A stretch of 64,000 bases of DNA. Origin: Microvelia longipes. Its lineage: Eukaryota; Arthropoda; Insecta; Hemiptera; Veliidae. This document shows positions 35,820 to 48,510 of this stretch, one piece after another. The DNA is taken from positions 38,884,771 through 38,948,770 of the forward strand of contig JACMZG010001913.1 in NCBI GenBank assembly GCA_018340805.1, written 5' to 3'. The notes below the pieces were generated by a model. That model was not told where the DNA came from. It saw only the letters and a program-made list of their open reading frames with translations, and did not search any database. Position 1 is the stretch's first letter; every line of letters begins with the position of its first letter. The translations under genes were made by a program, and so were the position numbers.

Positions 35820-35820
<1 letters not shown>
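34561..35820. other. Gene-free stretch with purine/pyrimidine-biased patches
   Basis: No gene supported. A ~38-bp unit (AACAAAACGGAATTATTG, then TTTGTTTTATAAAA) repeats three to four times at 35665-35780. Confidence 0.5.
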
Positions 35821-35823
<3 letters not shown>

Positions 35824-35870
<47 letters not shown>

Positions 35871-35945
35871 TATATATTATATATAAATATATATATTTAT
35901 ATATATATATATATATTATATATATATATATATATATAATATATA

Positions 35946-35990
<45 letters not shown>

Positions 35991-36106
35991 TATATATATA
36001 TCTCTGTGTGTGTGTAATATGAGAACTTACATTTGGGAGGTAGGAGGTAATTACACGCCACATTATATATATATATATATATGGATGCATTGATATATAT
36101 ATAGTT
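35824..36106. repeat. (AT)n tracts with a (TG)n segment
   Basis: A near-pure AT tract at 35824-36001 is followed by TGTGTGTGTG, a unique ~55-bp spacer and a second (AT)n at 36064-36105. The 88-codon minus-strand frame is an artefact. Confidence 0.95.
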
Positions 36107-36892
36107 CATTTTTATGGCTCTAATAATAACAGCACGTATATCACTTTAAGTAATCTATTATGCCTGTATAAATATATGCTTTGTCAAAGTATAGGGGACT
36201 TAGTACAATTGGATCACATCAATAAAACTCTTGAATAAATGAATTATTAATTGTAATTTTATTACCTTAACAAATCTTTATTTTATCTTAAAAATGACAT
36301 AAATTTGTCCTATTATGACATAAAGTAGGCAATAAAAACTAAACAATAACTTATTATCGTTGTAAGTGACGTGTAATTTGTTCAATTTTATGTTATTTTC
36401 ATTTAGTAATTTGTAAATAGATAAAGAACAAACTTAAATGAGGGCAAAGCCATTAAAATAAAAGATTATTATAAACAACCTGTTGAATCTGATCAATTAA
36501 TGTAATTATTTTTAATTTCTTAAAGAAAAAACTTATTTATTATTATTCCTAATTCAAATCTGGGTTAATATCAGTAATAAATCAATTGAAAAATTATTTA
36601 GTTGTTAGGAAAGTGTATTATAGCAGTTCAATAACCTAATGTTTGAAATTAAAGAAATAACTTAGTGTTCTGTATGGTGTCACTGACAAAATTTGGGATT
36701 GGATAGAATTTGTCTTTCAAATTGTAAAAATGATTTAAGTGAGGCTTCAACGCATGTCTTTAAAAAGTCATTACATACTTTTTCTCTACAGAGAGAGAAC
36801 TAACATAAAAACAGGGACCTGTAACTAAGTAAATTCTTATAGAATTTGTGTTATATTCTATCATATCACTGTAGAATGACACACAGCTAATT

Positions 36893-37478
36893 TCAGTTGA
36901 CAGCCCGCCGAAATTATCCATTTCAGGGGGTTTTAAGGCCTCCTAAGTGGTTTTCTCAAAGTTTTCTATCTGTATGTGTGTGTTATCATTGTAGCGAAAA
37001 TTTCGAAAAATTCTAAAATACGGAAAAATGATGCGATCTAAATTGAAGTTTTGCACGCATGTAGTCATGTATAAGACTAACATATGTGCTAAGTTGCATC
37101 TCATTATCAGGATTAGTTCAATTTTTATCAAATGACTTGTGTATGTTTTAAAAATTAGAAAATGATTTAATTGAGTTGAAATTTAGTACAAATGAATACC
37201 TTTACTTAATAAGTAAGTACACTAAGTTTTGTTTTATTAAGACAAGTATATCCATGATTTTTGTTGGATCATAAAAGTTAAGCAGCATTGAGCGTAGTCA
37301 GCGCTGTATGGGTGACTGCTGAGAATGAATCAGATGCATTTACTATCTGAGGATGAGTATAAATTTAACGACTTGTATATTCTAAGGACGAGTGAAACGA
37401 GTCCGAAGCAGGGAAGATGAGCGCACCGAATCCGATGTAATGCGGAAAAGTTCCGAGGTACCCTGTACCTGATTTTTT
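36893..37478 (+). repeat. Dispersed family P, long copy with 5S-rRNA-like segment
   Basis: Begins in the family's 5' part (AAATTATCCATTTCAGGGGG, then CCTCCTAAGTGG, then CTATCTGTATGTGTGTG). It continues through GAAAATTTCGAAAAATTCTA and CATCTCATTATCAGGATTAG, then reaches the 5S-like segment at 37266-37327. After this comes a hairpin, GGACGAGTGAAACGAGTCC (37386-37404). It ends near GAGGTACCCTGTACCTGATT. It is non-coding. Confidence 0.8.
37266..37327 (+). other. 5S rRNA-derived segment (RNA polymerase III promoter-like)
   Basis: GGATCATAAAAGTTAAGCAG followed by GAGCGTAGTCAGC and GTATGGGTGACTGCTGAGAA reads like the internal control region of 5S rRNA: GTTAAGCA..., GTGGTCAGTAC, GGATGGGTGACCGC..GGGAA. 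It spans the positions that in 5S genes act as box A, intermediate element and box C. The remainder of 5S rRNA is not present. It is therefore a derived piece inside a repeat, not a 5S gene. Confidence 0.65.
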
Positions 37479-39230
37479 GAGAATGATTCTACACGGTGGT
37501 AGTGGAGACATATCGAGCGCCCTCTATGTTTATTACTTGTGTTGCAAATTAAAATTTAATTTTACGAAAATGAATTAAGTTAGATTTAGTTTTTTCTTTA
37601 CCTTCTTGTTGGTACAAATTAATATATAACTGTCTTGGGAACTTTATATTAGCGAGTTATATTATATAACTCGAGTGTAAGTTTTATTTACTTGCGTTCT
37701 TCTGATGAGTCGTTCTTCTTATTTATATTTTCTTCATCTTACGGAAGAAATGTGGTTTGTGAATCGTCGTCTTTATTACACTCATTTGTTTGACTTAAAA
37801 CAGAATTTAGCTCAACTGAGTTACGTCTTTGTAAAATGCGCTGAAATAGAAAAGTTTTATTAGGTTTGAAAATTAATAAATGTTTATAAAATATAAAAAT
37901 ACAGCAGGAGAAGCACAAGTTGACAATGTTAAAGTAAATAGAGCAACTTTTCGAATAGATTGATGTAGAAGGCGGTGCGAGGTTTCAAATTAATGAAAAC
38001 GCGAGGAAATTTTATGTAAAGTTAGGAAAAAACGAGTCGAATAAATCCAGTTATAAAGATTAACGAAAATACGTGTAGGTATGCTAATTAAAAAGTAAAA
38101 AGATAAATCTCGGAGAAATGATAATCCAGCAGAGCATCTTAACTTTTTTTAAGCGAAAGAAGGAGAGTTAATCAGGTTTTAGTATTACACGATGAAAATG
38201 AAGAAAGATGTAAATCCAGCAAACAGAGGCTTGGGTAGCCTGGCAGAACATTACAAATTATAATAGACATAAGAGCGATAGAAGGAAAAGACTTAGCTAA
38301 GGTCGATATTTGGCTGTGTTTCGAGTATTGCTTCCTTGCCAGATCCCTGCCTGCGTAGTCCCTACAAACCTTGGTACGAAAGAGAGAAAAGGGAGACGGT
38401 AATTTGAATTGCTAATCATCGGCAGAAAACCTTACTCCCTCCTCATGCAATTATTGGATTAATGTAAATGACGCACCTCCCCTCCCGACCTTAGTTAAGA
38501 AGGGGAAGGGGTAGAGCTTCCCGACCCGAAATGAAACTACCCTAAGGAGCCCACCCGGGGAGTAAAAGTAGAGGGGGGTATAATTAAAATCCCTTGATTA
38601 ATATGTAAATTTAATAAGATTAGCAGTAAAGGGAGGTTTGGGTTCGCATCGTGTTCGTCTATATATATATGTATAGAATCTACTCTACGAACAAGTTTTC
38701 TCTCCCCCTCCCTTTAACAAGGCTACAGGAAAATGGAACCATCCCTCCCCTTGGAAAATTTCCTCTGTGACGAAGATGGAAAAAGATTTCTTTTTCGTTT
38801 GCTTTTTCATTAATACTTGTTGCTTGGTAACCGAAAATCTCTGTACCATTTGCAATTTCAAACCTTGCTTGGGAAACAACTGTGTGGCCCACTTAATATT
38901 TGAATCGACTACTTGGAGGAATTGAGGCATTAGCCTCATTGCTCTAATCTATATAATGGATCATGGCTTCAGCGTTTCTAATAGATCATGGTTCACGCTT
39001 CCAATAATAATGCGTTTGCTCTGTAATAAGCCCTATGGGTTAAGGTACCTATGGTTATAGATTTCTATAATACAGCATATAGAGTTAGCTATCCACATAG
39101 CGATTTTTACAAATATCGCTCCCCCCCCCCCTGCAGCTGTTCCCAACCTGTCATCACAGCAGCGACCAATCCCGAGTGGTGGGTGATAGACCATTGTAAA
39201 CACACGTCAGAGTCCAAGCGAGGACTTTAT
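37479..39230. other. Gene-free stretch, more GC-rich from 38300
   Basis: AT-rich to about 38300, then noticeably richer in G and C to 39470, with runs such as ACGCACCTCCCCTCCCGACC and CCACCCGGGGAGTAAAAG. TTATTGGATTAATGTAAATG near 38451 holds homeodomain-type ATTA cores. Overlapping open frames at 38680-38939 have no domain. A C10-C11 run lies at 39121-39131. This could be conserved regulatory DNA, but I cannot show that. Confidence 0.4.
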
Positions 39231-39231
39231 T

Positions 39232-39320
39232 GTTGTAAGGTGTCTAATGGATAGTGGTAAAGTGTGCTTTGAAAACACGAGTCAAATTCTTTTCTGGGTT
39301 CAAGTCCAAGTGGAGAAACA
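39232..39320 (+). other. tRNA-like (SINE head-like) segment
   Basis: TAATGGATAGTGGTAAAG resembles a D arm. GTGTG-CTTTGAA-AACAC forms an anticodon-arm-like hairpin with a 7-base loop (TTG in the anticodon position; one mismatch in the stem). CTGGG-TTCAAGT-CCAAG forms a T arm and matches the pol III B box (GGTTCAAGTCC). The variable region is too long, and I see no complete acceptor stem, so this is not a normal tRNA. The 15-mer GTAAGGTGTCTAATG occurs at 39235-39249 and again at 39325-39339, bracketing it. Confidence 0.4.
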
Positions 39321-39479
39321 GGTCGTAAGGTGTCTAATGAAGCAACGCCAAAGGAAATATTTCCTGAAGTTATCTGACAACAAGCATCGGTGCACTCTCA
39401 TTGTTGTGCCTTGTTACCAAAAGAAGTTGATTGATCAACTGAATCGTTCTTATTTCTCCTGCTGTAATCCATAATCATC

Positions 39480-39850
39480 ATCTATAATCTGCGGAATGGC
39501 TCATCTCTTCGCTATAATCTGTAATCATCTTCTATAATCTGCGGAATGGCTCTCATCTCTTCGCTATAATCTGTAATCATCTTCTATAATCTGCGGAATG
39601 GCTCTCATCTCTTCGCTATAATCTCATGTAATCTATAATCTGTAATCATCTTCTATAATCTGCGGAATGGCTCTCATCTCTTCGCTATAATCTGTAATTC
39701 TTCTATAATCTAATAATATCTCTCTATAATCTGCGGAATGGCTCTTCTCTTCGCATATATCTGGCGGAATGGCTCTCATCTCTTCGCTATAATCTGTAAT
39801 CATCTTCTATATCTTAATCTCTGCTGGCTGAATATCTATCCTATAATCTG
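39480..39850. repeat. ~52-bp satellite (GCGGAATGGCTCTCATCTCT)
   Basis: Irregular tandem copies of CTATAATCTGTAATCATCTT plus CTATAATCTGCGGAATGG plus CTCTCATCTCTTCG. GCGGAATGG occurs at about 39491, 39541, 39593, 39662, 39733 and 39764. Spacing varies from 31 to 71 bp, reflecting partial units. Confidence 0.9.
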
Positions 39851-41121
39851 CTAGGTTACCAGACACTGTTATAACCTAAACATTATTAGTAGCTTAGCAA
39901 ACAAACTTATTTATTTTAAAATTATAAATAGTAATTATTGCGCAATCACAAGCAGATTATTTTTAAATACCTTTAGCTATTCAACTTTTTTCTCAGTAAT
40001 TAACACAAAAACAACAACATATTAAATTACTTACCCGTGTGTCTGAAATTATAATTAATACCGATTTAAATATTAAAATAATTATTGTTCATTTATTTTC
40101 TTTTTCATTAATATTTTAGTAAACAAATTAATACATTTTATTACACTTATTCGTCTAAATTAGTCAATGATATGCGTATATTAATTTGTAAACAATTAAT
40201 AAAATTATTATGCATTGTTTATAATGCTGTTTAATTATAACATGATAATTAAAATGAATTAAATTTTCGCATTTTTATTTAGCAGTTGTGAACCACAACA
40301 AATAAATTAATTATTGGCGCATTGCAGTTTTGTTATTGTTGGTGTGGGTGAAGGTTCTGCTTATTGTTCGGACCAGTTTTTCTTGTATCGAAAGCCAACA
40401 AATCTGTAGCTATGAATTTTACTGTCACTTTATTATGAATTCATGCTCCATCCTCAATTAATGTAAAGGTGTTTCATTTATATAATGGTAAATATGATAC
40501 TTAAAGTAAATCCTAAAACATATATGTTATATTATAAATGATAATGGTGTTTTATTTACATGATAGTAAATATGTTATGTAATATGCTAAATCATATATG
40601 TTACATGTATGTCATACAATTTAAATTGTTGCGTATTAGAAACACAATATTCGGTCCGCTAGTTATTCTGGTTAAATTTACCAATTACTTGATTTTTTTA
40701 AATTTATAAGAATGTTTCATTTTTTATTGCTTTTCTCATTAAAAATAAATCCAAACCAGGTATAACCCTAATAAAATTGCTTCTATACAATGTTTCAAGA
40801 AAAATGCAATAAAATTCTGTTAAAGCATACCCAAGCCACTTATTATCAATCAGTACAATCAGTGCAAAAGAATAAAAAATTATAAAATGTATATATGTTT
40901 AAGAGTCATTACGGAATATTTTTATGGCTTTTTATTACATGCAAACTATTAAAAGAATCAGTTTGATTACCTAAACTTTTTATTACCGTCTAAAGGGTTT
41001 TATTTTATTACTTATCGCTTAAACTTTTTTTAAGTTTATAAAAGTACAAAGTTGCATTAAATACAATGATTATTGCAATTTAGTTTATTTTAAAATTTGA
41101 ACATAGTTATTATCTCAAATT
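39851..41121. other. Gene-free AT-rich stretch
   Basis: I see no gene or clear repeat here. Confidence 0.5.
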
Positions 41122-41123
41122 AT

Positions 41124-41203
<80 letters not shown>

Positions 41204-41228
41204 TATATATATATATTATTATATATAT

Positions 41229-41305
<77 letters not shown>

Positions 41306-41333
41306 TAATTATATATATATATATTATATATAT

Positions 41334-41379
<46 letters not shown>

Positions 41380-41380
41380 T

Positions 41381-41420
<40 letters not shown>

Positions 41421-41451
41421 TATACTATATATATATATATATATATATTTA

Positions 41452-41540
<89 letters not shown>
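41122..41540. repeat. Long (AT)n tract, ~419 bp
   Basis: Almost pure TA dinucleotides with scattered TAA/TTA interruptions. Tracts like this can extrude cruciforms and are often mis-assembled, so its length should be treated as approximate. Confidence 0.97.
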
Positions 41541-41543
<3 letters not shown>

Positions 41544-43500
41544 TACTTTGGTATTATTTAGTCATTCCAAGTGGTTCGGAAAAATTGAGTTCATTTTTAT
41601 TTATTTATATACTTAAAAAAATACTGTATTTATTCAAAGGATTGCAGTTTTTTTACAAAACTTGCTCTATAATCTATAAATCGCTACAAAAAATATGAAC
41701 ATTAAATATTTATAATAATCATAAAATATTATAAATAATCAAATATTCGTTTAAGGACCTTTCAATCCATCAGGGATTTCACCCTGCGGGAACCACCTAA
41801 GATAGGTTGCATCTACTATCCTCTAAGTATCAATGAAAGTTGGCAACATTTTTATACTACGTATATTATTTATATAAACCTAATAATTTTAATTAAATAT
41901 TTTAATACAATTAAATTACGGTACTACTGCAATCTCAAGCTCTCTGCGTAAATATAATAAAAGCTTTTGATAACTGAAACTAAAATTTTTAGCTTACAGC
42001 TAATAATGTATTCTATTATACTGATTCCAATGCATCGAAATATGAAACTATTTGACATTCAAATTATAATTTCATTATTTATTTTATTTATTTATTTACA
42101 TACTTGAGTTACTTTATTACAAAGTTTCTCAATTGTCAAAATTTTACAATTAAACGAAAAAACAAAAAATGATTATTATACAGACTGCATAAACATAGAC
42201 AGCATAACTTAAATAACAAAAAAAAGCATAACATTAGATGAGAAACACTAAACATTGAAGGTTGGAATACTAAGTTATCTGCTAAAAACTCGTTAACATT
42301 ATAGTAGGATTTCTCAAGCAACAATGTTTTAATGCTTTTTTTGGGAAAGTTCAACTATTGAAGCGGGTAATTTTTTGAAGCACCTTATCTCATTAAAATT
42401 TGAGGATATGGTTTATTGAACCTACAAGTGGGAATAATAATGTTAGCAATATACCTAGTGTCATAATTGTGATTCTTAATGTAAAATAGCAAAAGGATAT
42501 AATAATACTAATGGTAGCATAATACTACATCTATACTACGATAGAACGAACCACTTATATTTAACACTCTCACAGTTATACTTAACCCGCAATGTATTAT
42601 TTTATTGCGGGTTACCATTTCAGCTCCCAGACTTGCTGAATACAAAAGTAAAAGCTTGTTACTTTTGTTTTACTTTCTAAAAGTCGGATAACATAAGGAA
42701 TGATATTTCATTAACTATATTACTTATATCATTTGATACCACCGAGTTTTGCAAAACATAATTAACTCAATATTATCTAACAATATTAACATAACAATGT
42801 CTAATCTGATTAAGTTAACACACTCGATTTTATTGTAATTTATAAAGCACTGTGATTTGTAGTTCATTCTATTTAGTTAAGTGTTAAAAATCTATTATTA
42901 AATTAAATTTTCCTTTAGTCTATTGATAGAATTTTCTTTTCTATTTGTGTTTTCTTTTTGGTTAATAATAGCATAGATCTATTCTTGTATTTATTCCAAA
43001 TATAATTATACGAATGTGTTGGTATTTGAGCTCCTGTGTTAGTGTGGGTGACTTGGGACGGACTTCAATTAAGGAAAATAATAGAAAGTATACAAATAAA
43101 CTTTTGACTTTAAGCTGATCGGAAAATATTTTATTTATATTAATGATGGAGATATTTAGTTATTTTGGTTTTCAATTTTTGTATTTTTCCGAAATGATTT
43201 ATTTAACACCCAATTGGAATTGAACATGAGGAATATGTATCGCGCCCGAGCTTTGAGCTTATGCGGCACAAATAGGCATTTAATTTTAATTTGTAATTTT
43301 AATATCTGTAAAACTTTGTGGTTGGATAAAAATAAGTGATGTATTTATTATTATTTTAAAAAACTTTGATTATTGCTTCGAACACAGTAAATGCAACTCA
43401 CCTGCGGTTGTTACCGCAGAACATCCTGATGGATCGAAAGTATCTACCATGAGGATTAATTGCTACAAAACCAAATATTTACTTCTATACTATATAGAAG
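41541..43500. other. Gene-free AT-rich stretch
   Basis: No gene supported. Near 42075, ATTTATTTTATTTATTTATT followed by ACTTTATTACAAAG resembles, in reverse orientation, a non-LTR 3' tail. A perfect 7-bp hairpin CTGCGGT/ACCGCAG lies at 43402-43419. Confidence 0.4.
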
Positions 43501-43728
43501 TAATATATATATATATATATTATATATATATATGTAGTGTGTGTGTGTGTGTGTGTGTGTCAATAATAATTCGTTGATAACACTTCGTCATCAATGATGA
43601 CGAATGTTGAATAATGGAACGTTCCCAGATGTAGCATTGCATTTTACTTGTTACATTTCCTAGGTGTCTCTCGCACAATTATATTGTCAACTATTCATGT
43701 TTGCAAACTCGGTCAAATGGTATATATG

Positions 43729-43762
<34 letters not shown>

Positions 43763-43831
43763 TTATATATATATATATATATAATATATATTAATATATA
43801 TTAATAATATATATATATATATATATATATA
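43501..43831. repeat. (AT)n and (TG)n microsatellites
   Basis: (AT)n at 43503-43533, (TG)n at 43537-43560 and (AT)n with TAA interruptions at 43725-43831. Between them is a small palindrome, TTCGTCATCAATGATGACGA (43584-43603). Confidence 0.9.
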
Positions 43832-45705
43832 ACTTATAAATATGAAAGTATATAATTATATATCTTCGTTTTTCCAAAAATTAAATCACTGATCTACCAA
43901 TTTCCGTCAGTTATGCGACGTGTAATAGGTTTTGTTTTACCAAATATCAATTGCGTGTCTGCTAATCACATGATCTATTATTAAGCCACACAAGTAAGTC
44001 GAGTTTAAAGCTATCAGTAACGTGTTGTGACTTGTTGTTATGTAAGTTAGCTGCAGCTTTGTAATTAATTTGTTGCTTAAAGTAGATTTTAAAGCCTAGT
44101 TTTAAGTTTCAAGTTAGACAATAATACTTCAATTAAACCTTCGTAAGTTTTGTTTCACTAAAATTAAATAGAAATATTTTAAAGGTTGTTCAACTAAAAA
44201 GGAGGATTATCGTTTTGTTTACAATTTTGAAATATCAAGGAATGAGTGGTTTTCTAAGGAATTTATGTTGTTAGGATCTGCAAGTACTAAGGAATTATTG
44301 TTTGAGATTTTCCCTATGGAAGTTGCTCTGTAGTAACTAGAGGCTACCTTCAGCTTACCTGTAGTACTAGGCATAACCTTCTGTTTATTAGTAAGGGAAA
44401 CTTAGCTTATCTCGACCTGACCGCTTGTGGTCGAACCGAAGGGAGTAAGTAACAATACTTAAAGGTTTTTGTAAATAAGTACGGGGAAAAACTTGCGTTT
44501 CAAGAATTTCCTTGCTACTTCACTAGGTGGCCAATGAAATCCTTTTATACCCCTTTCTAATTAACTCTAGCTTTTCTTATTTATGTATATTAACAACATT
44601 CCTAGATGAGAGGAATTGTTGAAATATTTTACTCAGAATTCAATAAATACCTACTCTTTATAATTCTTATAGTTTAAATTTTTAGAGGGTTTGTTTAAAA
44701 TATACAATTATTTTTATCTAAATATTGAAAAACCTTTTTCCTGATAAGCATTATAGTATAAACTAGAGAACAACTGGCTTTTATCTTAAGTCATTAAATA
44801 ATAATAAACAATCAATAATAATATTATATAACAAATGTAGTATTTTTTCTATAAAGTTAGGGTCGGAAAGGTTGTAAAAATATTTAAAAAATAAACCCTT
44901 CTTAATACCTTTTCTAACTAAGAAGTAACTATGATTTAGAAAATTAGTAAATATCCAACGTATTACTTATTATAAAGTATGCGGTCTAAATTACATTTAT
45001 CGTAAGTAAATAAAATAACTAGTCTTGCAATTGACGTAGTGTGTACGTAAGATCAAAATTTTAGATCAAATGCAAAATCATCATACGAATTTCAACGTAT
45101 ACATGCGATTTTCTTTTCACCAAATCCAATTATTTACAGCGTTGGGCGTACCAGTGGAGGAATCACACTTTGTCTTTGAGAGCATTATATCATGTTTAGA
45201 GTAATTAAACGTACCCCCTACCTTTAATCTAAACAATAAGGAAACCAATGTAAATTAAAAATAAACATTTATCAGTCGTATTTAAAGGTAGGAATGGTCA
45301 CTATTCAGATGGGGAAGTGCCTCTATTTTACTCCCGGTATCCCTTTTGTTTTGAGAAATTTATTCCAATTAATTGTATTATTTCTATCTTATAATATGTT
45401 AGTGTTTGGCTAAAGTTTCCTCTAAACTAATCTAATATCAAAACCTTTTATAATCATATTCAATTTACAATTTATTGACTTAAGTGTTGACTTATTGCTG
45501 ATGATTGAATTATTATTCCGTTCTGTTTCTATTCTTAAATGATCATCAATGTGTTTGTAATTATAATGATTCTAGATATTTATTTCCTAACTTTATGAGT
45601 TATTATTATAGAGTTAATTTATAATTTATGTAGAGTTCATTTAACATTCATCACACTATAATTATTTGTTGAGTTAAATAATATTAATTGAATTAACAAA
45701 TTAGA
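43832..45705. other. Gene-free stretch
   Basis: No gene or clear repeat supported. Confidence 0.45.
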
Positions 45706-45708
45706 AAA

Positions 45709-46062
45709 TCGGGTACGGGGTACCTCGGAAATTTTCCGGAACACATCGGTACGCTACGCTCATCCTTCCTACTTCGGACTCGCTTCGCTCGTCCTCAGAT
45801 AGTAAATATATCTCTTTCATTCTCAGCGATAATACAGTACTGACCGCGTTAAATACTGATTAACTTTTAACTTTTTAGTTAATACTGTTAACTACGATGA
45901 TAACAGACACACACACATACAGACAGACAACTTTGCAAAATCCACTCAGGAGGTCTTTAAAACGCCTAAACCGGATAATTACACGTCGCCTACCGGTGAC
46001 ATCCCGGTTTCGGATTTTTTTGCAAACACAATACCTTTCCTATATACCTACGGTATAAATGA
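45709..46062 (-). repeat. Dispersed family P, compact copy with 5' and 3' ends
   Basis: On the minus strand it starts with ACCGTAGGTATATAGGAAAG and AAAATCCGAAACCGGGATGT. It runs through CACCGGTAGGCGACGTGTAA, ACCTCCTGAGTGG, (TG)n and CTGTTATCATCGTAG. It then jumps directly to the 5S-like segment (about 45817-45885, with AAGTTAATCAGTATTTAACG and GGTCAGTACTG). It ends with the hairpin GGACGAGCGAAGCGAGTCC and GAGGTACCCCGTACCCGATT. The middle ~300 bp seen in other copies is missing. Confidence 0.8.
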
Positions 46063-47824
46063 GGAAAAATAAAAAACTAAAAATCATATTAACATTGTGT
46101 TTGTGTATTTTACATTCGGAAAAAATAATTTTCACTGAGAGTTTACTTAATTTTCTCATATTTTCCTCTCTTTTTTCCTCTATAATACATTACGTTTATA
46201 TTTGGCCCAAAGTATCAATTAATAACATAGTTTCAAATTTAATTTTGTAAAGATTTAATAATCTTTGTATTCATCGTATTTCATCTAAGGAAACGTCATT
46301 TTTCTTCGTTTTAGGACCTTTTCTTTATTTCTATTTTTTTATTATATGTCATATGTCTTATGCTTTTTTTTCGTCTATTTATGTTTATATTATTCAAATT
46401 AATGAAAGTATCAAACATGATATAATCTTTAAAAAAATCTTTATCGCACTTATTAAAATTAAATCGATTAAAAAAATAAAGAAGTTTTATCTTGAAATTG
46501 AAAATGAAATTACATTCTCTCTAATTAACATTTAATTGGATTTTGAGTTTGTGAAGTTATACGAGTACAAACTAAGAAACCAGGGTGAAATAAGTTGGCT
46601 GCTTAGTAAGGACTTGCAAAGTACGTAAAACCTTTCCTCCAGAAGCACAACCAGGGATATATTTACATAGAAATTGTAATTTACATAATTTACATATTTC
46701 AATTAAAGAATTGGTCTTCTTTATTCTTCTTTCTCTCTCCTACTTCTTCTTATTCTTCTCTCATAAATTATCCCTTGTGTTTAATTCATGTTTTTATACG
46801 AAATCAAGTCAAGAGATAGTCTCCTTAACCTTTAATGAATCTTAAGGAATATAATAATATAATAACTTAAAATGTAAAAATATTGTAATTTTAAGGCCTT
46901 TATTTTGGAATCTTTTTAAGTTGCGAGTGAAATTGTTTATTTTTTATAATAAATCAAATAATTTAATCTTAATTTTCAATTCAAATTTTACTTTCCTGTC
47001 TTAAATAGAGAGGTATTTTATTGAAGAAAAAATTCTGTATTGTTCCCGTAATAGTTTGCCTTTTAGATATATATTTAGATATCCATTTAGGGTTCCGATA
47101 TGCCTCAAACCAGTTGTTTGAGTTTTAACTTTTGGAGATGGGTCCGATGTTTGCTCAAATAAGAAATCTCAAAAAGGGCTGGAAAATCTTTCAAAATTAA
47201 AATAAAGTTTGCAAATGATGTAACACCCATTAATCCTTTTGCGCCTATCGGCTTTCTTATTTAGAGTTTGTTAATAAAATTAAAAATTATTAGTCGGAAA
47301 ATTATTGAAAGAAGAAATGTTATTAACTATACTAATATTTTTCTGCAGTAGCACTAACCTTATGTTTTCCAAATCATTTAATCTATTTTGATAAAATCTA
47401 AAGTTATACCTCGTAAATAAAACATTAATTAAAGCACTTATAAATTAACCTAATTATAGAATAAATAATTAAAATACGATAAGCTTTAAATGACCCTCTT
47501 GAAGTCAAGAGGATAAAACGCATACAATGTTGCATCAAAACATTGAATTGACTTCATTAATTTAAAATGATCAATTCTTGTTCTTGTATTAAAGTATAAA
47601 AAGAGAAGTTAAATATTGTGAGCTAAATAAGTTTATTTGTTAGGGTTCAAATTTATTTTTTATTTGTTCTTAAAAGATAAGTTCTTTTGGATAGTCTTGT
47701 CTTTTGAATATTGTCATGTCCTTATCCTTTTTTGTAGATGGAAGAAGGATTCACTCTTAACGTTTAGATTGCCAGGTAACTTTTTGAATTGTTGATTTAA
47801 CTCTTTTTACTTTTTCTAATTTCT
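46063..47824. other. Gene-free AT-rich stretch
   Basis: The open frames at 46059-46250 and 46353-46535 are composition-driven. A (TTC)n-like patch lies at 46728-46760. Confidence 0.45.
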
Positions 47825-48510
47825 AATGTAAGTATATAGGAAAATTATTGTGTTCGAAAAAAATTCCGAAACCGGGATTTCTCCTTAATTTTTCGTTTTA
47901 GATGTTTTTGAAACCTTCTAAGGTTTTCTTAAAGTCGTCTATATGTGTGTGTGTGTTTGTGTCTGTAATCATTGTATCTCCCTTTTGTCCCTGTATATTT
48001 ATGCTAGAGAGATGAAACAGTACAAAAATCCATCTTTAGGTCTAGTTGTGGTATTCGAAAAATATTTTTATGACGTCATTAACTCGCAACGATGTCTCGG
48101 CAAAAATTTCGAAAAACCATAAAACGCGGAAAATATTTTGCTTGATTTGGCATTAGCAGACATTTAGTCATACATAGAAAAACATAGTGCCAACATAAGT
48201 TTCATCTCATTAGATCCAGGATTATTTAGATTTTTATTGAATGTCTTGTGTACGTTTTTTAAAAAATTGTAAAAATCGGAAAATGATACAATTGAGTTGA
48301 AATTTGGTACAAGTGTATCCCTTAAGGTACAAAACAAGTATACTAAGTTTCGTTTAAATACGACAAGTAAATCGAAGGTTTTTGTTTGATCATAAAAGTT
48401 AAGCAGTATCCAGCGAGGTCAGTGTCTGTATAAGTCACCGTTAGGAATAAAATGGATGTATTTACTGTCTGAGGACAAGTGAAGCAAGTCCGAATATTGA
48501 TATACTCTTG
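47825..48510 (+). repeat. Dispersed family P, longest copy
   Basis: Carries AAGTATATAGGAAAATTATT and AAATTCCGAAACCGGGATTT at the 5' end, then a TG tract, the fixed middle region (GATGTCTCGGCAAAAATTTC, then CATCTCATTAGATCCAGG), the 5S-like segment (about 48387-48449: AAGTTAAGCAGTATCCAGCG) and a decayed hairpin CTGAGGACAAGTGAAGCAAG. The 3' end is lost after about 48500. Confidence 0.78.

Noticed and set aside
35824..36090. 88-codon Tyr/Ile open frame
   Set aside because: Direct translation of (AT)n; not a gene.
37266..37327. Functional 5S rRNA gene
   Set aside because: Only the central part matches, it is diverged, and it is embedded in a dispersed repeat without the 5' and 3' stems.
38680..38939. 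Two overlapping minus-strand frames in a GC-richer island
   Set aside because: No domain, no clear splice sites and no frame preference; kept only as a note on the island.
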